Positions 43,391 through 53,059 of a stretch of 55,958 bases of DNA are shown in pieces. Made by a program: the position numbers and the translations under genes. The notes under the pieces are model-generated. The model did no database searches. It was not told the DNA's origin and was given only the letters and a program-made list of their open reading frames with translations. The stretch lies in contig JAJRQG010000133.1 of assembly GCA_024280395.1 (NCBI GenBank), positions 1 to 55,958 on the forward strand, read 5' to 3'. Origin of the DNA: Gammaproteobacteria bacterium. Its GTDB lineage: Bacteria; Pseudomonadota; Gammaproteobacteria; Xanthomonadales; Marinicellaceae. Within the stretch, counting starts at the first letter, position 1. Each line of letters opens with the position of its first letter.

Positions 43391-44820
43391 GAAAAGTTTA
43401 TACCAGCAAACAAATCAAAGCCGTAGATGAGCTTTCTGCCAAACACCTAAAAATCAACAGTTTTGAATTGATGCAGAAGGCCAGTTCTGCCCTATTTTCA
43501 TATTTGCATTCATACAGAAACCTCCTTATTGTCACGGGTGCTGGCAACAATGCAGGAGATGGCTTTGTGATTGCCACTTTGGCACTAGAACAAGGGAAAA
43601 AAGTCTCTGTTTGGTGTTTAATCCCTGTAGAGAAGCTACCAAAAGATGCCAAACAAGCAGCCAATAATTATTTATCTGCTGGTGGTGAAATACTTACTAA
43701 TTCACCAAAGGATACCTATGAGTGTATTGTAGATGCCATTTTTGGTACAGGCTTGAACAGAGAGGTTTCTGGAAACTTTGCAACTGCAATTGACTGGATA
43801 AATGGTCAAATCGCCCACATATTGTCAGTGGATATTCCATCTGGTTTAGAAGCTGACACGGGCAATATTTTGGGCTGCGCAGTTAATGCAGATGTTACAG
43901 TTACAATAATTTGTTACAAGCCTGGAATATTAACCAACCATGGCAAAGACCTTTGTGGTCAATTGTATCTTGAAGATTTGGATATACCAGATAAATTATT
44001 GCAAACAGTTGAAACCAAGATAAGCAAACTCGATAAATCCCTTTTATCTTATACAAATTTTCACCACCATCACAATTCACATAAGGGTTCGTTTGGCAAA
44101 GCATTGGTCGTAGGTGGACATGATGGCATGTTGGGGGCACTGATGTTAGCAGGCCGTTCTGCCTTATCCAGTGGTTGCGGCATGGTCGAGGTTGTCAGCA
44201 ATACTGAACAAACCGTAATGATTTCTATACACTGTCCAGAACTCATCACAGCCAGTAATATCAATGCCTCAAGATTCGCCTCAAGTGCAGATGTCATAGC
44301 TATTGGCCCAGGACTAGGGCTCAATCAACAATCCAAAGATGTGCTAAAACATTGTATTGATTTAAACAAACCCATGGTCATTGATGCCGATGCGATTACC
44401 CTGATAGCCAACCAACCAATAAATTTACCAACAAATACAGTATTGACTCCTCACCCCAAAGAAGCGGCGAGCTTATTGGACACAGATATTGGCAGCATTC
44501 AATCAGATAGAATTTCTGCTGCTAGAGAAATCAGCAAAAAATACCAAGCCACGGTTATCTTAAAAGGTTCTGGAACAATAATTGCTGATATCCAAGGTGA
44601 AGCCTATATTTGCCCGTATGGGTATTCAGGTATGGCAACTGCTGGCATGGGCGATGTGCTGACAGGTATGGTCGCCAGTTTAATGGCACAAGGATTTTCC
44701 ACTTTACAAGCAGCAAATTGTGCAGTTGTTTGGCATGCATTATCCGCCGAAAACTGTAACAAGGGCAATTGTTTAATTGCAACCGATGTAATAGAGCAAC
44801 TAAACAAGGTTTTGCCATGA
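43387..44820 (+). CDS. nnrD: Bifunctional NAD(P)H-hydrate epimerase / dehydratase
   Basis: The 477-residue fused NnrE-NnrD protein starts at ATG 43387 by ATGA overlap with pdxH. The N-terminal YjeF epimerase half (about 1-205) has VTGAGNNAGDGFVIA, DAIFGTGLNREV and LSVDIPSGLEADTG. The C-terminal ADP-dependent dehydratase half (about 225-477) has ALVVGGHDGMLGALMLAGRSAL, IGPGLG, LTPHPKEAASLL and ATAGMGDVLTGM. It repairs hydrated NADH/NADPH. A His-rich stretch (FHHHHNSHKG) joins the halves. The pdxH-nnr-tsaE-amiC order is operon-like. Confidence 0.95.
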   Translation: MRKVYTSKQIKAVDELSAKHLKINSFELMQKASSALFSYLHSYRNLLIVTGAGNNAGDGFVIATLALEQGKKVSVWCLIPVEKLPKDAKQAANNYLSAGGEILTNSPKDTYECIVDAIFGTGLNREVSGNFATAIDWINGQIAHILSVDIPSGLEADTGNILGCAVNADVTVTIICYKPGILTNHGKDLCGQLYLEDLDIPDKLLQTVETKISKLDKSLLSYTNFHHHHNSHKGSFGKALVVGGHDGMLGALMLAGRSALSSGCGMVEVVSNTEQTVMISIHCPELITASNINASRFASSADVIAIGPGLGLNQQSKDVLKHCIDLNKPMVIDADAITLIANQPINLPTNTVLTPHPKEAASLLDTDIGSIQSDRISAAREISKKYQATVILKGSGTIIADIQGEAYICPYGYSGMATAGMGDVLTGMVASLMAQGFSTLQAANCAVVWHALSAENCNKGNCLIATDVIEQLNKVLP

Positions 44821-45233
44821 CAATAGACATCTCAACATTGCAACAACTGGATAAATTTGCAAAGTCTTTTAGCCAGGAATTAACCCCAGGTGATTTGGTA
44901 TTTTTAAAAGGCGATCTAGGCTGTGGCAAAACCACATTTACACAAATGTTATTGAAACATCTAAACTATCAAGGCCGCGTTAAAAGCCCCACTTATGCCA
45001 TTTATGAGACCTATCAACTGACTAATTTTACATTGATTCACATGGATTTATATCGATTAAGCTCTCCTGAAGAGCTATATTATTTGGCCATTGAAGAAAT
45101 CATCGATGGAGAAAATATAGTTGTGATTGAATGGCCAGAAAAAGGCCACGGTGTATTGCCTAAACCCAGCAAAACACTTTGTTTAAAAATCATTACTGCC
45201 AAGAAACGACTATTATCATTAGATATTACATGA
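44817..45233 (+). CDS. tsaE: tRNA threonylcarbamoyladenosine biosynthesis ATPase TsaE
   Basis: The 138-residue protein starts at ATG 44817, overlapping the nnrD stop as ATGA; an upstream frame start at 44769 is inside nnrD. Walker A is GDLGCGKTTF; KSPTYAIYETY, HMDLYRL and VVIEWPEKG are characteristic. With TsaB, TsaC and TsaD it makes t6A37 in ANN-decoding tRNAs. Confidence 0.96.
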   Translation: MTIDISTLQQLDKFAKSFSQELTPGDLVFLKGDLGCGKTTFTQMLLKHLNYQGRVKSPTYAIYETYQLTNFTLIHMDLYRLSSPEELYYLAIEEIIDGENIVVIEWPEKGHGVLPKPSKTLCLKIITAKKRLLSLDIT

Positions 45234-45308
45234 CTAATTCACTGTATCTAACTGATTTTTAACATTTATTCTTGTATTTATAAAAAAACACCATTAAACT
45301 TTAGTACC

Positions 45309-46598
45309 ATGAATATTCGAACAATCATATTGTGCTCTTGCCTGCTGTCTCAAATAGCCGCGGCCGGTACAAAAGTAAAGGGCTTAAGGGTGTGGACAAG
45401 CCCCGATAACACCAAAGCTGTGATTGATTTGTCGGATCAAGTAAATTATAAATTATTCCAATTAAGCAACCCTCCTCGAGTGGTCATTGACTTAGAAAAT
45501 ACCACGCTTGAAAAGCAGCTTAAATTAAAAAACAATCCAGTCATTAAGAAACTGCGCAAAGGCAAGAAAGGAAAACATACATTGCGTTTGGTTTTAGACT
45601 TATCTAGCGAACAAAAAGCCAGAAGCTTTCTTTTGAAGCCGGCCCAACAGTACGGACATCGTTTGGTTATTCAACTGGACAAACCAAAGACCAAAAAGAA
45701 AACCGTCAAGCAAATCAACAACAAACAAGACCGTAATATTATTATAGCCATTGATGCAGGGCACGGTGGTGAAGATCCCGGCGCAAGCGGAGCATCTGGA
45801 ACCCGTGAAAAAACAATCACTTTACAAATTGCCAAAAGGTTGGCCAAAATCATTGATAAAGAACCTGGAATGAAATCCGTGTTGATTCGACAAGGAGATT
45901 ATTATCTGGGATTAAAAAAACGATACAAAAAAGCCCGCGAAAAACGAGCAGATCTATTTGTTTCAATTCATGCTGATGCCTTTACCGACCCCAAAGTACA
46001 TGGCATGAGTGTGTATATTCTTTCCAATAAAGGGGCCACATCTGAAGCGGCAAAATGGTTGGCCGAAAACGAAAACAATTCCGACTTGGTTGGTGGAGTC
46101 GTTTTAGAGGATAAGGACAATATTTTAGCAAAAGTGTTATTAGACTTATCACAAAATGCATCAATGGAAGCCAGTTTAAAATCCGCAAAAAAAGTATTGG
46201 CAGCACTTAAGAAAATTGAAAAGCCCCATAAAAAACAAGTAGAAAGAGCCAATTTTGTGGTATTAAGATCACCCGATGTTCCCTCAATGTTAATTGAAAC
46301 TGCTTATATCAGCAACCCCAAGGAAGAGCGAAGACTTAAGACCAAAGATTTTCAATTGAAACTTGCCAACGCCATTAAAGATGGCGTCAAACAGTATTTT
46401 TACCAATCGCCTCCACCCAACACATGGATTGCCAATCATGTCAAAACAACCAAGCACACTGTTGCCAGCGGCGAAACACTAGGAGCAATTGCTCAATCTT
46501 ATAAAGTATCCATGACTGATCTAAAGCGTTTAAACAACAAGACTACCAATAGAATTTTGGTTGGTGAAGTACTAATCCTTCCAAAGATTCTTCCATAA
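45309..46598 (+). CDS. amiC: N-acetylmuramoyl-L-alanine amidase with AMIN and LysM domains
   Basis: The 429-residue protein has a signal peptide (about 1-20). An AMIN domain covers about 22-125 and targets the enzyme to the division site. The zinc amidase_3 domain covers about 147-365 (IAIDAGHGGEDPG, SIHADAF, LIETAYISNPKEE supplying the zinc ligands and catalytic Glu). A C-terminal LysM domain covers about 383-428 (HTVASGETLGAIAQSYKV). It cleaves septal peptidoglycan between MurNAc and L-Ala in daughter-cell separation. It sits 75 bp after tsaE, the same neighbour order as in many gammaproteobacteria. AmiC and AmiB cannot be told apart with certainty. Confidence 0.92.
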   Translation: MNIRTIILCSCLLSQIAAAGTKVKGLRVWTSPDNTKAVIDLSDQVNYKLFQLSNPPRVVIDLENTTLEKQLKLKNNPVIKKLRKGKKGKHTLRLVLDLSSEQKARSFLLKPAQQYGHRLVIQLDKPKTKKKTVKQINNKQDRNIIIAIDAGHGGEDPGASGASGTREKTITLQIAKRLAKIIDKEPGMKSVLIRQGDYYLGLKKRYKKAREKRADLFVSIHADAFTDPKVHGMSVYILSNKGATSEAAKWLAENENNSDLVGGVVLEDKDNILAKVLLDLSQNASMEASLKSAKKVLAALKKIEKPHKKQVERANFVVLRSPDVPSMLIETAYISNPKEERRLKTKDFQLKLANAIKDGVKQYFYQSPPPNTWIANHVKTTKHTVASGETLGAIAQSYKVSMTDLKRLNNKTTNRILVGEVLILPKILP

Positions 46599-46627
46599 TC
46601 TAACAAATAAATGCTAAACTTAATGGT

Positions 46628-49228
46628 ATGAGTGTAAACAGCAAGTACCAGAAGAATATCGTCAACAAGTTTTTAATCTACAACAGCTTGTTCCTTAAAT
46701 TGCCTTTTGAACAAATTGCAGATGTTGGCTTACTTCTGCCATTATTAACCAAATACTGTCAAAAGGGGTTTGAATCTGAACAAAATCCACAACAAATTAT
46801 TAATTCTTTCTTACAGACATACACCTCATTAGAAACCGAGTCCGATAAAATTTCAATACTGTTTAAATTTATTCAGTACATCGAACGCCAAGTTGTGCTC
46901 TTTGATGCTGTGGAGGATGCCGCTTATGAGAAAATTCACAATTTCAATGGCAATGGCACAATCCCTTATGTGTTCAATCGAGCCATAAGCACCCAGAACA
47001 CAGATAAATTGATTAAAAAGCTAGATACCTTCAAAGCCAAGATTGTACTCACTGCACATCCAACACAATTTTACCAAGGACGGGTGTTGTCAATTATCAA
47101 TGAATTAGAAACCGCCATCCGAAACAATGATTTAGACACCATCAATGAGCTCTTACAACAACTGGGAAGGACTGGTTTCGTCAGCGATGAAAAACCCTCT
47201 CCCTACGATGAAGCTTTGCGGTTGATGTGGTATCTTGAAAATGTGTTTTATCATTCTGTAGCAAAAGTACATTCGAGATTGCGAAGAGAACTGAATAAAC
47301 TTGGTGTGAAAGATTTTGACAAAGACATCATCAATATTGGATTTTGGCCTTGTGGAGACCGCGATGGCAATCCTTTTGTCACCGCAGATGTCACTCTAGA
47401 TACAGCACGTCAATTGCGCCATAAAATATTTATCTGTTATTTCAGAGATTCAAAAAAACTCAGACAACGCCTGACATTCTCTGGTGTTGACCATCTGGTA
47501 GAAAATATTTACAACAAAATATCAGTGACCATCTACAATTCTGATGGTCAACGTTATCTTAACAAAGATGAATTACTCGATGATTTAGTCGAAATAAAAC
47601 ACTATGTGGAAAAGTACCACAATGGATTATTCATTGATGTAGTTGAAGATTTTATTATCAAAGTTAAACTCTTTGGTTTTTACTTTACTGCTTTAGATAT
47701 ACGCCAAGATTCACGTGTTCATACACAGGTTTTAAGCGATGTATTTGCGGCTTATCACGATGACAAACTTGAAGGATCAATCACTGGTAGTATTCCCAGC
47801 GACTATGATCGACTCGAAGACTCAAGTAAAATCAGTATATTGTTGAATCTAGAAGGTTCAATTGATCCGGACTTATTCAAAACACAAATTACCCGAGAAA
47901 CACTAAAGTCCTTTTACACCATAAAGACCATTCAGCAAGAAAATGGAGAAAATGCCTGTCGGCGATATATCATATCCAATACACAATCAACACTGAATTT
48001 GATTGAGGTATATGCCTTGGCACGCCTTTGCGGATGGCAAAAAGACAGCATTAACTTTGATATCGTGCCTTTACTTGAAACCATTGATGATTTAAATATA
48101 GGTGAAAAAATTCTTGGTGATTTGTATGCATTGCCAGCCTATAGACAACAAATAATTAACAGAAACAATCGCCAATACGTGATGCTGGGCTATTCTGATG
48201 GCACCAAAGATGGCGGTTACTTAAAAGCCAATTGGAGCATATTCAAAGCCAAACAAAAACTCAGTCAATTATCACTCAAAAACAAGATAGAAGTCGTTTT
48301 CTTTGATGGCAGAGGAGGACCACCTGCTCGTGGTGGTGGCAACACCAATAAATTTTATTCATCATTGGGTGATAAAATCGCCAACCATGAAATAGAGTTG
48401 ACCATCCAAGGACAAACCATCTCCTCCAATTTTGGTAACTTAAATTCATCCCAATACAACTTGGAACAGTTCTTTTGTGCGGGTCTAGAAAATACGGTTT
48501 TCAAAGGGGATATTGCCAATTTAACAGACGAACAACATGAACTGATAGAAGACCTAGCCAATATAGGTTTTAAAACCTACAACAACTTTAAAAATGATCC
48601 TGTATTTATCGATTATTTAGAAGACGTTTCAGTGCTCAAGTATTATGGTCTAACCAATGTTGGTTCTAGACCTGTTAAACGGGCATCTAATGCCAAATTG
48701 AATTTGTCAGACTTACGCGCTATCCCATTTGTTGGTGCATGGACACAGATGAAACAAAATGTCCCGGGGTTTTATGGTGTAGGCACCGCTTTTAAACAAT
48801 ACGAGGATGCTGGAAAACTACATGAGATCAAAGCTCTCTACAATGAGTCATTGTTCTTTAGAACTTTGATTGACAATTCCATGCAAGCTTTGTGCAAAAG
48901 TTACTTCCCCTTAACCTCTTATCTACAACACGACGATAAATTTGGTCAATTTTGGAGCGGCATCAATCAAGAATTTGAAGACAGTAAACGATTAATATTG
49001 GAAGTTTCTGGCCAGTCTGAATTATTAGGAAAATCTCCCAACATCAAAGCCTCAATAGAATTGCGTGAAAGAATCATACTGCCCTTAATCACCATCCAAC
49101 AGTACGCATTAATGAAAGTCAAAGAAATTGAAAAGAACAACGGCGATGAAAAACTCAAAGCCATCTATGAAAAAATTATTATCCGTGCTTTTTTTGGCAG
49201 CATTAATGCTTCAAGGAATGCGGCCTGA
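46628..49228 (+). CDS. ppc: Phosphoenolpyruvate carboxylase, divergent type
   Basis: The 866-residue protein carries the catalytic elements: VLTAHPTQFYQGRVL (catalytic His), FWPCGDRDGNPFVTAD, GYSDGTKDGGYLKANWSIF and FFDGRGGPPARGGGNT (the Arg/Gly loop). It carboxylates PEP to oxaloacetate, replenishing the TCA cycle. The wording TAHPTQFY in place of the usual TAHPTE(I/V) plus RR, and the changed Gly loop and C-terminal end (SRNAA instead of RNTG), resemble enzymes I associate with Bacteroidota, not those of E. coli. Horizontal transfer is inferred. Confidence 0.93.
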   Translation: MSVNSKYQKNIVNKFLIYNSLFLKLPFEQIADVGLLLPLLTKYCQKGFESEQNPQQIINSFLQTYTSLETESDKISILFKFIQYIERQVVLFDAVEDAAYEKIHNFNGNGTIPYVFNRAISTQNTDKLIKKLDTFKAKIVLTAHPTQFYQGRVLSIINELETAIRNNDLDTINELLQQLGRTGFVSDEKPSPYDEALRLMWYLENVFYHSVAKVHSRLRRELNKLGVKDFDKDIINIGFWPCGDRDGNPFVTADVTLDTARQLRHKIFICYFRDSKKLRQRLTFSGVDHLVENIYNKISVTIYNSDGQRYLNKDELLDDLVEIKHYVEKYHNGLFIDVVEDFIIKVKLFGFYFTALDIRQDSRVHTQVLSDVFAAYHDDKLEGSITGSIPSDYDRLEDSSKISILLNLEGSIDPDLFKTQITRETLKSFYTIKTIQQENGENACRRYIISNTQSTLNLIEVYALARLCGWQKDSINFDIVPLLETIDDLNIGEKILGDLYALPAYRQQIINRNNRQYVMLGYSDGTKDGGYLKANWSIFKAKQKLSQLSLKNKIEVVFFDGRGGPPARGGGNTNKFYSSLGDKIANHEIELTIQGQTISSNFGNLNSSQYNLEQFFCAGLENTVFKGDIANLTDEQHELIEDLANIGFKTYNNFKNDPVFIDYLEDVSVLKYYGLTNVGSRPVKRASNAKLNLSDLRAIPFVGAWTQMKQNVPGFYGVGTAFKQYEDAGKLHEIKALYNESLFFRTLIDNSMQALCKSYFPLTSYLQHDDKFGQFWSGINQEFEDSKRLILEVSGQSELLGKSPNIKASIELRERIILPLITIQQYALMKVKEIEKNNGDEKLKAIYEKIIIRAFFGSINASRNAA

Positions 49229-49302
49229 TAATTGAAAAAAGACAACTGAAAATTATATGCTTCATTCACACAGATACTGTAAAACCACTTCTTCACAAAT
49301 GT

Positions 49303-49350
49303 AGTCTCGCACCTTACATGATTAGTTATTCAATCTTTTGGTTTGTTATA
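49303..49350 (+). repeat. Possible second copy of the 21.1-kb intergenic repeat
   Basis: It shares AGTCTCGC, a CTTA core and TCTTTTGGTTTGT with the reverse complement of 21150-21198. The preceding bases from 49231 (AATTGAAAAAAGACAACTGAAAATT) also resemble the arms of that element. The match is imperfect. Confidence 0.3.
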
Positions 49351-49555
49351 CTTTAGGCAAAATAGAATGGGCTTGTAACCAGCCCATTTTCAAGGCGATG
49401 ATAATCAATATAAATAAGCCAAAACTCACGGCGATTCTAACGGTTAAGAATCGCACAGTGTTTTTGCCTTGTCCTTTGTCTTTTATCATGTAATACATGG
49501 CCAAACCAAGATTGTAAATAATAAACAAAAGGATTATTAAAATTAATATCTTCAA
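49346..49555 (-). CDS. DUF2909-type two-helix membrane protein
   Basis: The 69-residue protein has two membrane helices (about 3-22 and 41-60) joined by MIKDKGQGKNTVRFLTVRIAVS, matching the twin-helix DUF2909 family that is often found near cytochrome oxidase genes. It starts with TTG at 49555, overlapping the prc stop (TTGA), so it is translationally coupled to prc. Function unknown. Confidence 0.78.
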   Translation of the reverse strand: MKILILIILLFIIYNLGLAMYYMIKDKGQGKNTVRFLTVRIAVSFGLFILIIIALKMGWLQAHSILPKV

Positions 49556-51723
49556 AGTTTGTTCTCTACTTTGTCATGGGTCTTCGCCACTAATTTTTCG
49601 TGCTTGAGCTTGACCAAATCTGCAACAATTCTAGCTGCCTCCTTTAAAACAAAATCACCATCCGGCTCTGAATTGTTTTTCGTATTCTCAAGTTCATCTT
49701 CGTCATCTTTTGCATCCTCTTCATCTTCCTTGGCATCATCTTCCGAATTGTAAACAACACTAACTAAGGTGATTAACGGATCTAATTCCCCCTCAACAAT
49801 AGCTTCACGTTTTTGTTTTCTAGCTATCTTACGCTCTTCTTGCTTTTTGGTTTCAGCTTTTCTGACTTCTTCAGACAAAGAGATTGTTTTGTCGTCTTTT
49901 AAATCGTTGTAATATTCATAGTCTTCTTTGATGAATGAAAATTCTGGATTAAGCAGCTCTCTTTCTTTATAAGATTTTCTCAATTGAGGTATCTCACGGG
50001 TCAAGTCACCTTGCATGTTGTAGTTTGAACGTTTGATACTGGTCCATGGCAAAGCATTTTCGTATTCACTTTCACCATAACTATCTGATCCAGCTCGTTC
50101 GGGAAAACGAATATCTGGAATCACTCCTCTGTTTTGCGTACTTCCGCCGTTAATTCTAAAAAATTGAGACAGGGTCAATTTTAATTGTCCCATTGCATGC
50201 TCGTTGTTACTGGCATAGCTATCTAATGGTATTAAGCTTTGCACTGTTCCTTTACCAAAACTACGCTCACCTACCACCACTGCACGGCCATAATCTTGCA
50301 GTGCTGCAGCAAAAATTTCTGAAGCCGAAGCCGAAGCGCGGTTGGTTAAAATAACCACAGGTTTGTTCCATGAAATACTTTTGTCTGTATCTCTATCAAC
50401 TGAAATATTTCCTCTTGAATTCTTAATTTGCACCACTGGTCCTTTGTCAATAAACAAGCCTGTTAAATCTCTGGCTTCTATCAATGAACCACCACCATTG
50501 TTTCTCAAATCCATTATTAATGCTTCTACTCCATCACTGTTAAATTGATTAAGTATTTTCCTAACATCTCTTGTGGTACTGCGATAATCTTTCTCACCAC
50601 GGGCTTTTGCATCAAAGTCTAAATAAAACGCAGGCAAATTAATAACTCCCACTTTTTTTTCATTGTTACCAGATTTTACTTTTAAGATTTGATGTTGTGC
50701 TGCCTGTTCTTCTAGTTTGACTTTGTCTCTGGTAATCAAAATTGTGTGTGGTTTAGTGCCCAATAAATCATCCTCTCCCAAAACAGACAAACGCACCATT
50801 GTTCCTTTGTCGCCTCTAATCTTTTCAACCACATCATCAACACGCCATCCAACCACATCGATAAATGTACCCGCATCTCCCTGCCCAACAGCCACAATTT
50901 TATCCCCTCTTTTTAAATCTCCTTGTTTTTCTGCAGGACCACCTTTGATGACTTTTTTGATGGTAACATGGTCATCTTCAGTACCCAATAACGCGCCTAT
51001 GCCTTGTAGAGAAAGACTCATGTTTATTTTGAAATTTTCAGATGTCCTTGGAGCCAAATATGAAGTATGGGGCTCAATCAAAGTAGCATAGGAATTAATA
51101 AAATATTGGAAAACATCTTCATTGTTAGATTCACTTACTCTTTTGGCTATACGCTTGTATCTCTTACTCAGTATATCTTTTATCTTGTTTTCTTCTTTAC
51201 CTGCCAATTTAAGATTTAAGTAATCATTTTTAACTCTTTTGCGCCACAAGTCATCCAATTCTTTTTCAGTTTCAATGTATTGCAATTCCTCTCTATCCCA
51301 GTAATACTCTTCATTAATTGTAAAATCAAATCCTTTTTCAAGTACTGCTAGAGCATAGTTTGTTCTTTCTTGAATCCTTTTAATATACAAAGTAAAAATA
51401 TTAAAAGCCAATTCAACATCGCCTGATTTTATGGCGTCATCGACTTGGTTCTTGTATTTTTGAAAGCCCTCTATGTCTTTCGCATAAAAATACACTTTGT
51501 TTGGATCTAATGTTTCTAGATAATTATCAAATATTTTTTCTGAAAATTCATCATTCAATTTCATGGGTTTATAATGAAGCTGCTCTAACAATCGGACCAA
51601 CCAACGGCTAGTTTCTTTTTGATAAGGTTCTGGTTTTAAATCAACTGCTATTGGTTTAGCAATAACGTTACTGCTAATTAATACAAATAACAACGCAATA
51701 AATTTTGATGGAATTATTCTCAT
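49552..51723 (-). CDS. prc: Tail-specific periplasmic protease (Prc)
   Basis: The 723-residue protein is read from ATG 51723, which begins the signal peptide (MRIIPSKFIALLFVLISSNVIA); an upstream frame to 51804 lacks a sensible start. The N-terminal helical domain is followed by PDZ (about 235-330; LQGIGALLGTEDDHVTIKKV, GDKIVAVGQGD) and a C-terminal-processing protease core with the Ser/Lys dyad (RASASASEIFA about 463, GERSFGKGT about 490). The C-terminal extension is very acidic, then helical. It degrades or trims envelope proteins and regulates peptidoglycan hydrolases. Confidence 0.94.
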   Translation of the reverse strand: MRIIPSKFIALLFVLISSNVIAKPIAVDLKPEPYQKETSRWLVRLLEQLHYKPMKLNDEFSEKIFDNYLETLDPNKVYFYAKDIEGFQKYKNQVDDAIKSGDVELAFNIFTLYIKRIQERTNYALAVLEKGFDFTINEEYYWDREELQYIETEKELDDLWRKRVKNDYLNLKLAGKEENKIKDILSKRYKRIAKRVSESNNEDVFQYFINSYATLIEPHTSYLAPRTSENFKINMSLSLQGIGALLGTEDDHVTIKKVIKGGPAEKQGDLKRGDKIVAVGQGDAGTFIDVVGWRVDDVVEKIRGDKGTMVRLSVLGEDDLLGTKPHTILITRDKVKLEEQAAQHQILKVKSGNNEKKVGVINLPAFYLDFDAKARGEKDYRSTTRDVRKILNQFNSDGVEALIMDLRNNGGGSLIEARDLTGLFIDKGPVVQIKNSRGNISVDRDTDKSISWNKPVVILTNRASASASEIFAAALQDYGRAVVVGERSFGKGTVQSLIPLDSYASNNEHAMGQLKLTLSQFFRINGGSTQNRGVIPDIRFPERAGSDSYGESEYENALPWTSIKRSNYNMQGDLTREIPQLRKSYKERELLNPEFSFIKEDYEYYNDLKDDKTISLSEEVRKAETKKQEERKIARKQKREAIVEGELDPLITLVSVVYNSEDDAKEDEEDAKDDEDELENTKNNSEPDGDFVLKEAARIVADLVKLKHEKLVAKTHDKVENKL

Positions 51724-51967
51724 ATGGACTATTCTCTTGAACTTTTTAATATAAAATATGACTAACGTTACAACAATAATATATCTCAATGCTTGCCAAA
51801 ACAAGACATTGATAAAATGTTAATGTAAATAGTTGGACAATTAAAAGCACAAAGGGTTTCATTTTGATACAATACTGAGCTGAAATAACACTTGTGCTTG
51901 AATTTATACAATTCAGCCCTATTTACGATTTAATTAAAATTTTAAATTTCTTAAGGAGAAATATTTT

Positions 51968-52687
51968 ATGAAAAAAACTGTAACAAGTTTAATGGTAGGT
52001 ACATTATTAGCTACCACTGCAACATTTGCTGGAAACCTTGATTCTGATAGCCAAAAAACCAACTATATGATTGGTACCGATGTAGGTACTTACATCAAAA
52101 AAAGTGGCTTGGATTTTGATAGCAAAGCTTTCATGGCCGGAATTAATGATGCAGCAAATGGCAAAGAATCTAAGATTTCTGCTGAAGAAATTGCTAAATT
52201 ACGTGCAGCATTACAAGTGGAGCAAAAAGCTGCTCAGGAAGCACAACGCAAAGAAATGATGGCCAAACTTGAAGAAGACAAAGTCAAAAACCTTGAAGCA
52301 GGTAAAGTGTTCATGGCTGAAAAAGCCAAAACAAAAGGAATTTCTAGCACAGCTTCAGGTATGTTGTATGAAGTATTAACTCAAGGTGATGGTGCAAAAC
52401 CAAGTTCAGCTAATTCAACTGTTGTTGTACATTATACAGGCACATTGATTGATGGCACTAAATTTGATAGCTCTGTTGATCGCGGTGAACCTGCTACTTT
52501 TGCTCTTAACCAAGTGATTAAAGGTTGGACTGAAGGTCTACAATTGATGAGTGCAGGTTCTAAATACCGTTTTTATATTCCTGCAGGTTTGGCTTATGGA
52601 TCAGATGCACGTCCTGGCAGCCCAATTGGACCAAACAGTACTTTGATTTTTGATGTTGAGTTAATTGAAGTTAAAGATGCAAAATAA
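51968..52687 (+). CDS. FKBP-type peptidyl-prolyl isomerase (Mip/FkpA-like)
   Basis: The 239-residue protein has a signal peptide (about 1-21), an N-terminal helical dimerisation domain (about 25-120, ending in a long Glu/Lys-rich helix), and a C-terminal FKBP domain (about 130-236; VVVHYTGTLIDGTKFDSS, FALNQVIKGWTEGLQLM, YRFYIPAGLAYG, LIFDVELIEV). It is a periplasmic or outer-membrane folding catalyst of the Mip/FkpA type. A strong ribosome site AAGGAG lies upstream (51953-51958) and a terminator downstream. Confidence 0.94.
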   Translation: MKKTVTSLMVGTLLATTATFAGNLDSDSQKTNYMIGTDVGTYIKKSGLDFDSKAFMAGINDAANGKESKISAEEIAKLRAALQVEQKAAQEAQRKEMMAKLEEDKVKNLEAGKVFMAEKAKTKGISSTASGMLYEVLTQGDGAKPSSANSTVVVHYTGTLIDGTKFDSSVDRGEPATFALNQVIKGWTEGLQLMSAGSKYRFYIPAGLAYGSDARPGSPIGPNSTLIFDVELIEVKDAK

Positions 52688-52716
52688 TTTTTAAATTATT
52701 GAAGTCTTGAATACTT

Positions 52717-52745
52717 AAAGCCAGTCAAATGACTGGCTTTTTTTA
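52717..52745. terminator. Bidirectional Rho-independent terminator
   Basis: AAAGCCAGTC (52717-52726) pairs perfectly with GACTGGCTTT (52731-52740) around AAAT, with T-tail. It serves the FKBP gene and, overlapping its last codon, the convergent PqqD-like gene. Confidence 0.9.
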
Positions 52746-53003
52746 TTCTTTAAGAATAATTTTTTGTAATAACAAATGTTCTATGTGTGAATTAAGGTCA
52801 GTTATTGCTACCGATTTTTCAACGTCATATTGACTGACCATTTTTTCTACTATCTCATCACTGTCCAATCCATTATCTATCGCCCGATAAATTAAAACCG
52901 CCGTTTCATTCATCTCAAAGTACAAGCCCGCTTCTGGTTCCAGCAATAAAACATTGCCTTCTTCTACTGGAGTTTGTAGTATGTCTTTGTTTATTTTATA
53001 CAT
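52743..53003 (-). CDS. Orphan PqqD-like protein (RiPP-recognition-element fold)
   Basis: The 86-residue protein matches PqqD-type domains: VEEGNVLLLEPEAGLYFEMNETAVLIYRAID (beta strands then helix), LDSDEIVEKMVSQYDV, and a final helical IEHLLLQKIIL. PqqD-like proteins bind precursor peptides for modifying enzymes, most famously in PQQ and other RiPP pathways. No radical-SAM enzyme, precursor or transporter is adjacent. It lies 56 bp after the DUF3106 gene, on the same strand as the sigma/anti-sigma genes. Function is therefore unassigned. Confidence 0.75.
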   Translation of the reverse strand: MYKINKDILQTPVEEGNVLLLEPEAGLYFEMNETAVLIYRAIDNGLDSDEIVEKMVSQYDVEKSVAITDLNSHIEHLLLQKIILKE

Positions 53004-53059
53004 GCTTACAATTTTAAAGACAGTAAAGATTAAGTCAAGGCCTCTATCAATTCAATCAA

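Noticed and set aside
44070..44100. His-rich linker in NnrD as a metal site
   Set aside because: It falls between the two enzymatic halves and four adjacent His in a linker give no defined site.
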